Assembly (NCBI GenBank): GCA_030833605.1
Contig: JAURGV010000157.1
Span: 1-5,753, forward strand
Origin: Rhodothermales bacterium
GTDB lineage: Bacteria; Bacteroidota; Rhodothermia; Rhodothermales; UBA10348
Direction: 5' to 3'
DNA: 5,753 bases
Shown one piece after another: positions 1 to 5,753 of the stretch (the first letter of the stretch is position 1; every line of letters begins with the position of its first letter). Below the pieces are notes generated by a model. That model was not told where the DNA came from. It did no database searches and saw only the letters and a list, made by a program, of their open reading frames with translations. The position numbers and the translations under genes were made by a program.

Positions 1-15
1 CAAATAACAACAATT

Positions 16-882
16 ATGATTGCTCTACTCCTTTCATTCCTCGCTTTCACCACGCCGACCCATTCGGCCGTTGAGTTGATCGCGCAAAAAACCGATGCGC
101 AGGTCGTTCAACAGCGCTACATACCCAACGCCTCTCCGGAATACCGATGGGGTTGGGATGGACACAAAATGGTTTGTTCAATTGCCTGGTGGGAAATGAA
201 GACCGAAACGCGAAAGGCAATTTCCACCTTTTTGGATGCAGACGTAACCTACGAACGGTTCATGGAAAGTTGTCTTTGGGCAGACGATGTTAGAGGTAAA
301 GACCCTCAATACGACCGTTGGTCCACCGCCCATTACGTTAATTTACCCAGAGGGGCGACGGCGTTTGACCTTGCCCGGGACTGTGGAGAAACGTTTTGTG
401 TGGTTGAAGGGATTGAGGAATCACTTCAGGGCCTGAAAGACACGTCGAAATCTAAGACGGAACGTCTGATCAGCCTCAAATTTTTATCCCATTTCGTAGG
501 CGATGTACACCAACCTATGCATGCTGGATATGGCGATGACCGGGGCGGAAACGACACTAAGATCACCCTTTTCGGCAAGCCCGCCAATATGCATGGCATG
601 TGGGATTACGGCCTGCTAGATCATACTGGTAAGCCATGGGTGGATTATGCGTCAGTGCTCTACTTCCAGATTACGGATGAAAACCGACGCGATTGGGTCA
701 ATTTGAATCCCGTTACGTGGGTGGAAGAATCCTTTGCCATTATCTCTTTGTCGGCTTACGATACCGCCGGCTCCGAAGTTGGGCAAGCTTATTACGATGC
801 GCATATTCGCACCTTGGAGACTCGGATTAAACAGGCTGGGGTTCGCTTGGCACAACTCCTGGACCAAGTTTTGGCTGAGTAA
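16..882 (+). CDS. S1/P1-type zinc-dependent nuclease, exported
   Basis: This family (PF02265) hydrolyses single-stranded DNA and RNA, and some members act as 3'-nucleotidases, using three zinc ions. Every zinc ligand of nuclease P1 has a counterpart here: Trp45 and His50 (WGWDGH), Asp90 (WAD), His106 (AHY), His159, Asp163 and His169 (HFVGDVHQPMH), and His193 and Asp197 (NMHGMWD). Cys123 and Cys128 match the P1 disulfide spaced five residues apart. Residues 1 to about 17 look like a signal peptide, so the enzyme should act in the periplasm or outside the cell. The signal lacks the usual Lys/Arg before its hydrophobic core, no Shine-Dalgarno sequence precedes ATG 16, and the frame is open to the left edge, so the true start may lie outside the window. 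Trp45, whose amino group should bind zinc, lies about 27 residues past the predicted cleavage site. From Trp45 the mature protein would be 244 residues, slightly short for the family. Family assignment is secure; substrate is not. Confidence 0.93.
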   Translation: MIALLLSFLAFTTPTHSAVELIAQKTDAQVVQQRYIPNASPEYRWGWDGHKMVCSIAWWEMKTETRKAISTFLDADVTYERFMESCLWADDVRGKDPQYDRWSTAHYVNLPRGATAFDLARDCGETFCVVEGIEESLQGLKDTSKSKTERLISLKFLSHFVGDVHQPMHAGYGDDRGGNDTKITLFGKPANMHGMWDYGLLDHTGKPWVDYASVLYFQITDENRRDWVNLNPVTWVEESFAIISLSAYDTAGSEVGQAYYDAHIRTLETRIKQAGVRLAQLLDQVLAE

Positions 883-1383
883 ATGACCTCTAAATCGTCC
901 ATTTTTGAGTTTCCAGCTCCGATCCTTAAGCAGGATCACGGCATGCGGTATCATTTTATGCCGATTCCGGACGATATCGCTCGGTCTTTGATGGAGTCAG
1001 GAACTAGGCGCGTAATTTTATCGGTTAATGGCGTTGAGGAAAACAGAGCCATTCATACGTCCTCCGAGACACCATTTTTTTTTGTAATTGGCCTACCTAT
1101 CCTTCGTCGAATGGGTATCAAGTTGGGAGACATGGTCTTAGCGAAAGTGTATTCCGATCCAGAACCGGATAAAATTGATGTCCCACAAGAACTGCACGAA
1201 GCCTTCTCGATGGACGAAGGGGCCTCGGTCCGATTTAAAAACATGACGCCAGGAATGCAGCGATCGATTGTATCGTATGTTACGTCTGTTAAGCGACCTG
1301 ACTCCCGCGTTAAACGCGCTATGGATATAGCCTATAAAATGAGCAGTTACACCTTACACGGTGATCAGCCACAGCAAAATTAG
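883..1383 (+). CDS. DUF1905 / YdeI-OmpD-associated family protein
   Basis: A 166-residue soluble protein without signal peptide or membrane segment, so probably cytoplasmic. Residues about 8-108 follow the DUF1905 pattern: an F.APIL strand, the HFMPIP block, IARSL, RRVILSVNG (42-50), the GLPILRRMGIKLGD block with GD at 82-83, and a VPQELHEAF segment (100-108). Residues about 110-153 match the helical YdeI/OmpD-associated tail, including VKRPDSRVKRAMD (136-148), the equivalent of the family's 'AK..eTR..Ri' motif. Some relatives are annotated as bacteriocin-protection proteins, but the biochemical role is unknown and I assign none. The ATG follows the nuclease stop with no gap (TAAATG), implying co-transcription and probably translational coupling. 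A run of nine T at 1075-1083 encodes Phe65-Phe67 and is a possible slippage site. Family call is fairly sure; function is open. Confidence 0.8.
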   Translation: MTSKSSIFEFPAPILKQDHGMRYHFMPIPDDIARSLMESGTRRVILSVNGVEENRAIHTSSETPFFFVIGLPILRRMGIKLGDMVLAKVYSDPEPDKIDVPQELHEAFSMDEGASVRFKNMTPGMQRSIVSYVTSVKRPDSRVKRAMDIAYKMSSYTLHGDQPQQN

Positions 1384-1402
1384 TCATTCAATAACCACTG
1401 CC

Positions 1403-3073
1403 ATGATCTCATCAACCAAATATTCCATTGAACGCATACTCTCGATTGCGCTGCTGAGCCTTTTGCTAGGGGGTTGTTCAGGAATAAACTTTACCAGCAA
1501 AGACAATCAAGGATCTGCCTACAATGGTATGGCGGAGTTTTTTGAAGAATGGCGAGCATTTCGAAAAGCACCTGCTGTTGATGGTGTCCCTGATTTTTCA
1601 GCGGAGACCATGAAAGCGCAACACAAACAATTGGCTTCTTGGCAGCGGCGCTTGAACAAATTTCCGAAGAACGAATGGTCCGTTTCAGCCCAAATTGATT
1701 GGCATTTGGTACGTGCTGAAATGAATGGGTTAGATTTCGACCACAGGGTATTGAGACCTTGGGAGCGTGATCCTGCTTACTACGTGTATTTTTACCCCGA
1801 TTTTACGGATGTTCCGAATCGAGAAGGCCCAATGATTGAAGGCTCGATTCAGGCTGCGTACTATGAATATCCGCTCAGCCGAGCTGATGCCGACGAAATC
1901 AAAGCCGGGTTGGATATCATACCTGCGCTATATGAACAAGCTCGTGTTAACCTGACAGGCAATGCGCGCGATCTCTGGCTTAAAGGAATTCAAAGCATTC
2001 GCGAGCAATCCGACGCATTAGATGCGTTTTCCAACGAAATAACGCGTAACCATTCCGCTCTGGCCACTTCGGTTCGCCAAGCCCAAAAAGCATCTGATGA
2101 ATTCGCTGAATGGCTAGAAGCTCAAGCCCCCGGTAAAAACGCTCCTTCTGGAGTAGGGAAAGAACATTATACCTGGGCGCTCAAAAACATCCACTACGTT
2201 AATTTAACGTGGGAAGAAGAAGTCGTTCTCGTAAAACGCGAGCTTGCACGCGCTCATACAGCACTTAGGCTTGAAGAAAATCGCAATCGTCGCCTCCCCA
2301 ATCTACAGAAAATCGACACCGAGCGTGAGTATAATAGGCGGCTAAATGGCGCAGTAGACGAATACATGGCTTTCCTAGAAGAAGAAGAAATTCTTCCAAT
2401 CAAAGCCTATATGGACCAAGCTTTGAGGGAACGTATTGGTAAATTTAGTCCATCGCGCGGTTTGAGGGGCTTTTTTGACGAAATCAACTACCGAGACGAG
2501 TTACCCATGCGCACCCATGGTAATCACTGGTTTGATTTGGCGCGAATGCGGGAAGAGCCGCACGCCAGCCCCATTCGACAAACCCCGCTTTGGTATAACA
2601 TCTTTGATGGCCGAGCCGAGGGCATGGCTACTGGAATGGAAGAAATGATGATGCATGCTGGATTGTTCGACAACAGGCCTCAAGCCAGAGAATTGGTGTG
2701 GATTTTATTGGCGCAACGAGCCGCTCGTGCGCTTGGCGGGCTGTATCAACACGGAAATGAAATGAACCTTGAGGAAGCCGCTCGATTTGCCGACAAGTGG
2801 ACGCCCCGGGGATACCTCCCGTGGAACGGTAGCACTATTCAACACGAACAACATTTCTACCTTCGCCAGCCTGCATATGGGGAGAGCTACGTCATCGGGA
2901 AAATTGAAATTGAAAAACTACTGGCTGAATACGCCCGTCAACGCGAAAACACGTTTACCGTTTACAATTTCATGGATGAGTTCAATAATTCGGGTATGAT
3001 CCCCGTTTCATTAATTAATTGGGAGCTCAACGGCGACCGAACGGAAATCGACGACATTATGGGCCGTCAATAA
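1403..3073 (+). CDS. DUF885-family lipoprotein, variant metal-motif branch
   Basis: A 556-residue protein with a lipoprotein signal: Lys6 and Arg11, a hydrophobic stretch, then lipobox LLGGC with Cys25, so it should be a lipid-anchored envelope protein. The rest follows the DUF885 layout (PF05960, peptidase-like): a helical N-terminal half, a YTWALKNIHYVNLTWEE block corresponding to the family's 'Y..lL...t...ltpeE', EGMATGMEE (406-414) for 'EGWalYaE', GGLYQHGNE with His450, and LRQPAYGESYVIGK (487-500) for 'PgQA.sY.iGk'. The classical HE..PGH motif is absent. The aligned place reads MRTHGNHWFD, leaving His372, His375, Glu406, Glu413-Glu414 and His418 as possible metal ligands. Peptidase activity is therefore unproven. 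I chose ATG 1403, 19 bases after the upstream stop, because it gives a normal-length signal; a GTG at 1361 would add 14 residues and overlap the previous gene. It lies between the DUF1905 gene and the secreted zincin, probably in one transcript. Confidence 0.82.
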   Translation: MISSTKYSIERILSIALLSLLLGGCSGINFTSKDNQGSAYNGMAEFFEEWRAFRKAPAVDGVPDFSAETMKAQHKQLASWQRRLNKFPKNEWSVSAQIDWHLVRAEMNGLDFDHRVLRPWERDPAYYVYFYPDFTDVPNREGPMIEGSIQAAYYEYPLSRADADEIKAGLDIIPALYEQARVNLTGNARDLWLKGIQSIREQSDALDAFSNEITRNHSALATSVRQAQKASDEFAEWLEAQAPGKNAPSGVGKEHYTWALKNIHYVNLTWEEEVVLVKRELARAHTALRLEENRNRRLPNLQKIDTEREYNRRLNGAVDEYMAFLEEEEILPIKAYMDQALRERIGKFSPSRGLRGFFDEINYRDELPMRTHGNHWFDLARMREEPHASPIRQTPLWYNIFDGRAEGMATGMEEMMMHAGLFDNRPQARELVWILLAQRAARALGGLYQHGNEMNLEEAARFADKWTPRGYLPWNGSTIQHEQHFYLRQPAYGESYVIGKIEIEKLLAEYARQRENTFTVYNFMDEFNNSGMIPVSLINWELNGDRTEIDDIMGRQ

Positions 3074-3126
3074 CCCGTCTCTCCATTCCGTCTTTTTTTG
3101 CTACAAGGCATCACATTTTGGTAATT

Positions 3127-4173
3127 ATGAAGCGTTCCATTTTGTTTTTGTTGCTCCCGATGTTCATCAGGATACCCGCTTCTTATGGGCAAAACCCGCC
3201 ATACTCCGGGACGATTTTCGTCAGTAGTGAAATTATTACGCCTACCGACCCAACTACCTATTCGGGTCTACAAGATGCCGGGCAGAAAATGGTCGTAATG
3301 TATGACCGACGTATCAGCAACTGGGCGACGACCTATGCCTACATCTTTAAGGCCTCTTACGATGATGGGTTAACGATCGATGTCCAAATAAACCCTGAGT
3401 TTGGAAGCGTTGACGTGGCTCGAACGACTGCGGAATTTTATGCCCGGTACGTTGGTCAACTGCCCACTGTTCTTCGGAAAGATGTGGATGCGCTGTGGAT
3501 TCATCAAGGGGTCCAACCGTTTGGCGGAGGAAACCGAAGTATTCTGATTCATACCGGGCAGTCTTCCATTTACCTTTCGTCCGGAATATTGGAAGAAACG
3601 TTGATTCATGAGGCATCCCACACGTCACTTGACTTGGATTACGCAGCGAGCGCGGGTTGGCTTCAAGCGCAGACGGCCGATCCCACGTTCATTTCCACGT
3701 ATGCGAGAGATAATCCTACTCGGGAAGATGTCGCCGAAAGCTTCATCTTCTACTTGGCGCTTAAATTCAAGCGCGATCGATTGACCAATGCCACCATATC
3801 AACCATTGAACAAACTATCCCCAATCGGTTGGCTTTTTTTGATGGCCTAAATCTCAACCTTTATCCGCTTGCGAGTCAATCCACCGGTTCAGAAAAAACA
3901 GGTGATGTGCCGACGACATTCGATATCGAGGGCATCTTTCCGAATCCCGTGACAAACGTGGCCAATGTATCCATCCAAGCAAACCAGCCCCAACTTCTGC
4001 AAGTTTCGTTGGTCAATCTAATTGGAAAGGTCGTTAAGGAATGGCAGCCTATTATGACCGAGACGGGGCGAACTGAATTGGTACTCGATACGCAACAGAT
4101 CCCGTCCGGGGCGTATTTCATCCGCCTTTACACTAGGAATGGCAGCGTTTCAAAGCCTGTTATTATTCAGTAA
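3127..4173 (+). CDS. T9SS-exported zincin-like putative metallopeptidase
   Basis: A 348-residue protein in three parts. Residues 1-21 are a signal peptide (Lys2, Arg3, hydrophobic core, likely cleavage before Gln22). Residues about 22-250 form the putative catalytic domain with a zincin motif HEASH (His161, Glu162, His165) followed by TSLD (Asp169). About 35 residues later TREDVAESF supplies Glu200, Asp201 and Glu204 as candidate third ligands, as in gluzincins. Other striking blocks are WIHQG (124-128) and PFGGGN (131-136). Residues about 266-348 are a T9SS sorting domain, so after crossing the inner membrane via Sec the protein should be released or surface-anchored by T9SS. I recall similar uncharacterised bacterial proteins sharing the HEASHTSLD and NPTRED blocks, but no named peptidase family; substrate is unknown. 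The frame stays open back to 3019, but ATG 3127 alone gives a proper signal peptide. It starts 53 bases after the DUF885 gene and its end overlaps the opposing HmuY-like gene. Confidence 0.85.
   Translation: MKRSILFLLLPMFIRIPASYGQNPPYSGTIFVSSEIITPTDPTTYSGLQDAGQKMVVMYDRRISNWATTYAYIFKASYDDGLTIDVQINPEFGSVDVARTTAEFYARYVGQLPTVLRKDVDALWIHQGVQPFGGGNRSILIHTGQSSIYLSSGILEETLIHEASHTSLDLDYAASAGWLQAQTADPTFISTYARDNPTREDVAESFIFYLALKFKRDRLTNATISTIEQTIPNRLAFFDGLNLNLYPLASQSTGSEKTGDVPTTFDIEGIFPNPVTNVANVSIQANQPQLLQVSLVNLIGKVVKEWQPIMTETGRTELVLDTQQIPSGAYFIRLYTRNGSVSKPVIIQ
3919..4170 (+). other. T9SS type A C-terminal sorting domain
   Basis: Codons for about residues 265-348 of the secreted zincin. The segment opens with the diagnostic IFPNPVTN motif (residues 270-277), continues as alternating beta-strand sequence (VSLVNLIGKVV, then IPSGAYFIRLYT) and ends KPVIIQ. 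This is the TIGR04183 pattern recognised by the outer-membrane type IX secretion machinery, and it is largely restricted to Bacteroidota. It is the best taxonomic marker in the window. Confidence 0.92.
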
Positions 4174-4696
4174 ACCGTTGTGTACCATTAGCTTGCGTGG
4201 TATAACGGAAGGTGTAATACCGAGGCGCAGGGGCTGGTCCATTTTCGCCGAAAGTGACTTTGTAATAGTCTAATATTTCTAGCTTGGTGAAAAGGCCTTT
4301 TTTGTTCTTCAAAACCAAGATGCGGTTGGCGACGGGCGAAATCACATGGGTATTAAAATCGTAGTTGAACCACCCTTTGTCACCTGTTGGTAACGTCACT
4401 GGGCCTGACTCTTCGGCTAAATACCCTTCGGCTGGAGCCTCAGTAAGCGCATCGTATTTGCTTTCAACGTACTGGGCTTCCCCGTTTACTAGGATGGTGG
4501 TGCCTTGGAATCCAATATCCCAACCGCCGAAAGCCGCTGCCTCGGCTGGAATAATTTCGCCAGTTTCGACACTGAAGTACACAACAGCATCACCAGTAGC
4601 ATCAAGTCCCTTAATTGACCGATTCTGAATACTTTGAGCGTTAATCGTGTTAGCCGCAAAAACAATAAATAAGAAAAGAATAGAAAGGCGTTTCAT
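4163..4696 (-). CDS. HmuY-family-like small exported protein
   Basis: A 177-residue protein with a clear Sec signal peptide (Lys2, Arg3, hydrophobic to Ala15, likely cleavage after Ala20). The mature part resembles the HmuY family (PF14064): an N-terminal strand segment ending in GGWDIGF, an ILVNGEAQY strand, a YDALTEAPAEGY loop, a GWFNYD aromatic block, and the C-terminal SPVANRILVLKNKKGLFTKLEILDYYKV, close to the family's 'PvanktYviRtadGkYaKlkIlsYY'. Characterised HmuY proteins are lipid-anchored haem binders. This one has no Cys, so it is not a lipoprotein, and has a single His (His117) and no Met after the start, so neither bis-His nor bis-Met haem binding is possible. The ATG at 4696 gives the standard signal peptide; an ATG at 4729 would add 11 residues and bury it. 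It lies 60 bases downstream of the PhyH-family gene on the same strand, probably co-transcribed. Fold call is moderately sure; ligand unknown. Confidence 0.75.
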   Translation of the reverse strand: MKRLSILFLFIVFAANTINAQSIQNRSIKGLDATGDAVVYFSVETGEIIPAEAAAFGGWDIGFQGTTILVNGEAQYVESKYDALTEAPAEGYLAEESGPVTLPTGDKGWFNYDFNTHVISPVANRILVLKNKKGLFTKLEILDYYKVTFGENGPAPAPRYYTFRYTTQANGTQRFTE

Positions 4697-4756
4697 TTTC
4701 GGGTACGGATTTGGAAGAGTTAAAGCCATAATACTCAGTGAGTCCGATTAGGATTT

Positions 4757-5578
4757 TTAAGGTCGCTTGAATAAAACAGGATTTAAAGGTGAATCAATGA
4801 TTTCTCCTACCTGAACGCCTGGGCACCACACGTCCCAATCGAGCTGCTGATGCTCATTGATGGGCTTCGCGAGCCTCATTTCACCATCGAGATAAATGAT
4901 GCACATCACCTTACGTGTTTGATCGGTTTGATTGGGCGACGCCCTGTGAAAAGTCCAGCCGGCATGAAAGCTCACTTCTCCCACGTCAAAGGGTTCAATA
5001 ATGTGGCGATAGCGGTTGCTTGAAAGGGCTCGCTGAATCGCGTCCTCGCTGTCGTCGCTTATCGCTAAATTACGCCCGTCTCTGAGTTCGTGACTGCCTG
5101 CGCTAAATTCTAAAGCCCCCATCTCCAAGGAAGTTTTTTGGAGGGGAATCCACGCAGTAATCGACTTATCCGAAGCAAGCGGCCAATAATATTGATCAGC
5201 GTGCCACGGCGTATACCCACCCCCTGCTTCTTTGAACAAGGCCTGATCATGGTATAATCGAACGGAATCTACCTGCATCAAAGCAGCGGCAATCGATGCC
5301 AATCGTTTACTGAATACCAACGACTTAATGGCATCGTCCCGTTGCCAGAGATTGGTAATCTGAATAAACGCTTTTCCATAGGTATCGCGTTCGTTTAGTG
5401 GTCGCTTTTCAACATTCAGTGCATCGACCTTGGCAGAAATGGCTTTGTTGTAATGCTGTATTTCATACTCGGTGAGTACATTTTTCAGCTTTATGCATTG
5501 ATTTTGGGCATAATGCGCGAGCTGATTTGCATCAAGCGGATAGTTGTCGTCCATGGTTTGGTTTGATCGCTCTGGCAT
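4757..5578 (-). CDS. Phytanoyl-CoA dioxygenase (PhyH) family Fe/2OG oxygenase
   Basis: A 273-residue cytoplasmic protein of PF05721, non-haem iron enzymes that use 2-oxoglutarate and O2 to hydroxylate (sometimes halogenate or otherwise oxidise) a small molecule. The iron triad is present: His126 and Asp128 (TPWHADQYYWP) and distal His211 (FHAGWTFHRASPN). Arg222 (QTRKV) is the expected 2-oxoglutarate carboxylate ligand. ITAWIPL, MGALEFSAGSHELRDG and VGEVSFH follow the usual strand order of the double-stranded beta helix. The substrate cannot be read from the sequence; it lacks the ectoine hydroxylase signature, and phytanoyl-CoA is only the family namesake. ATG 5578 is preferred: a GGA lies seven bases upstream and a -7-like promoter box about 40 bases upstream. 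ATG 5554 (265 residues, beginning MDDNYPL) is a real alternative, while a TTG at 5620 falls inside the promoter box. It is the first gene of a probable two-gene transcript with the HmuY-like gene. Confidence 0.9.
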   Translation of the reverse strand: MPERSNQTMDDNYPLDANQLAHYAQNQCIKLKNVLTEYEIQHYNKAISAKVDALNVEKRPLNERDTYGKAFIQITNLWQRDDAIKSLVFSKRLASIAAALMQVDSVRLYHDQALFKEAGGGYTPWHADQYYWPLASDKSITAWIPLQKTSLEMGALEFSAGSHELRDGRNLAISDDSEDAIQRALSSNRYRHIIEPFDVGEVSFHAGWTFHRASPNQTDQTRKVMCIIYLDGEMRLAKPINEHQQLDWDVWCPGVQVGEIIDSPLNPVLFKRP

Positions 5579-5753
5579 TATTTCCGTTTTCAATACAAAA
5601 AGATATTCGCGTTGGCCCAAAAATACATTTTTCTCTTTAGATCCACCCTGTTTTGTCGATACCGTAACTCACAGATGAATCAAAATACCCCATTCTTCTC
5701 GCTTTCGGACGTCGATGCGCTCAACTATGACATGTAGCTTCAAGATAAACAGA
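5579..5753. other. Upstream/edge region with a short + strand reading frame
   Basis: This 175-base stretch holds no confirmed gene. Next to the PhyH-family gene is its candidate promoter. On the + strand ATG 5675 opens a 20-codon frame (MNQNTPFFSLSDVDALNYDM) that stops at TAG 5735-5737, after which the same frame stays open to the window edge as LQDKQ. The composition looks coding-like, so this may be the first codons of a divergent gene interrupted by a nonsense change, or a chance frame. On the - strand a frame enters from the right edge and ends at 5669-5671; it could be the last 28 codons of an upstream gene but has no recognisable features. No hairpin-plus-T-run terminator was found. Confidence 0.35.
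5618..5625 (-). promoter_or_regulatory. Candidate Bacteroidota -7 promoter box
   Basis: Read on the - strand this is TATTTTTG, an exact match to the Bacteroidota sigma-ABfr -7 consensus TAnnTTTG. It lies about 40 bases upstream of ATG 5578, leaving a short leader. The -33 element is poor: the best candidate at the right distance is GTGG (complement of 5643-5646), not TTTG. An eight-base match in AT-rich DNA can arise by chance, but position and orientation fit the PhyH-family gene. Confidence 0.4.

Noticed and set aside
1361..1402. GTG start 14 codons upstream of the chosen DUF885 start
   Set aside because: It would overlap the previous gene by 23 bases and place a polar, His/Ser-rich stretch before the lipoprotein signal; ATG 1403 gives a normal signal with Cys25.
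3060..3099. Possible terminator after the DUF885 gene, with a run of seven T at about 3091-3097
   Set aside because: Only very short, interrupted GGG/CCC pairing precedes it and the T-run is not adjacent to a stem; the next gene starts 53 bases after the stop.
3019..3126. Frame of the secreted zincin extended upstream into the DUF885 gene
   Set aside because: The added residues are Arg-rich and overlap the end of the DUF885 coding region in another frame; ATG 3127 begins a textbook signal peptide.
3074..3126. Promoter before the secreted zincin (ACATTTTG just upstream of the ATG)
   Set aside because: It misses the invariant TA of TAnnTTTG and lies too close to the start codon for a normal leader.
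3347..3628. Two overlapping open frames on the - strand opposite the zincin gene
   Set aside because: They lie wholly inside a well-supported gene on the other strand and encode nothing recognisable.
4187..4206. Inverted repeat TACCA...TGGTA near the convergent junction
   Set aside because: A five-base stem with a ten-base loop inside coding sequence and no T-run; expected by chance.
4365..4628. Open + strand frame of 87 codons opposite the HmuY-like gene
   Set aside because: It is a Ser/Ala/Pro-rich antisense frame within a recognisable gene, with no family signature.
4733..4743. Small palindrome ACTC-AGT-GAGT between the PhyH-family and HmuY-like genes
   Set aside because: A four-base stem with no T-run is too weak for a terminator, and a single copy gives no support for an operator.

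Overview
The window reads as a stretch of Bacteroidota chromosome of moderate GC. The strongest evidence is a complete type IX secretion (T9SS) C-terminal sorting domain on the protein at 3127-4173, a HmuY-family protein at 4163-4696, and one match to the Bacteroidota -7 promoter box (TAnnTTTG). Most of the encoded proteins are exported: signal peptides, one lipobox and one T9SS signal. I cannot name the genus. There are no RNA genes, CRISPR arrays, insertion sequences or long repeats that I can support.

Layout. On the + strand, left to right: an S1/P1-type zinc nuclease (16-882, possibly starting left of the window); a DUF1905/YdeI-like protein whose ATG directly follows the nuclease stop (883-1383); a DUF885-family lipoprotein (1403-3073); and a secreted zincin-like putative peptidase with a T9SS sorting domain (3127-4173). 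The gaps are 0, 19 and 53 bases, so the four may form one transcript. On the - strand, right to left: a phytanoyl-CoA dioxygenase (PhyH) family Fe(II)/2-oxoglutarate oxygenase (5578-4757), then, 60 bases on, a small exported HmuY-like protein (4696-4163). The two groups converge and their last genes overlap by 11 bases at the stops. The right edge (5579-5753) is a promoter-bearing upstream region with a short, possibly interrupted + strand reading frame.

How they may work together. The + strand set looks like envelope or extracellular degradation: nuclease, peptidase-like lipoprotein and secreted zincin. This suggests nutrient scavenging, but no shared pathway can be shown. The - strand pair has no clear functional link. 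I do not see a convincing new multi-gene system. The points most worth a second look are the DUF885 protein lacking the classical HE..PGH motif, the uncharacterised T9SS-exported zincin, the S1/P1 nuclease whose essential Trp is not near the signal-peptide cleavage site, and the HmuY-like protein lacking the known haem ligands.
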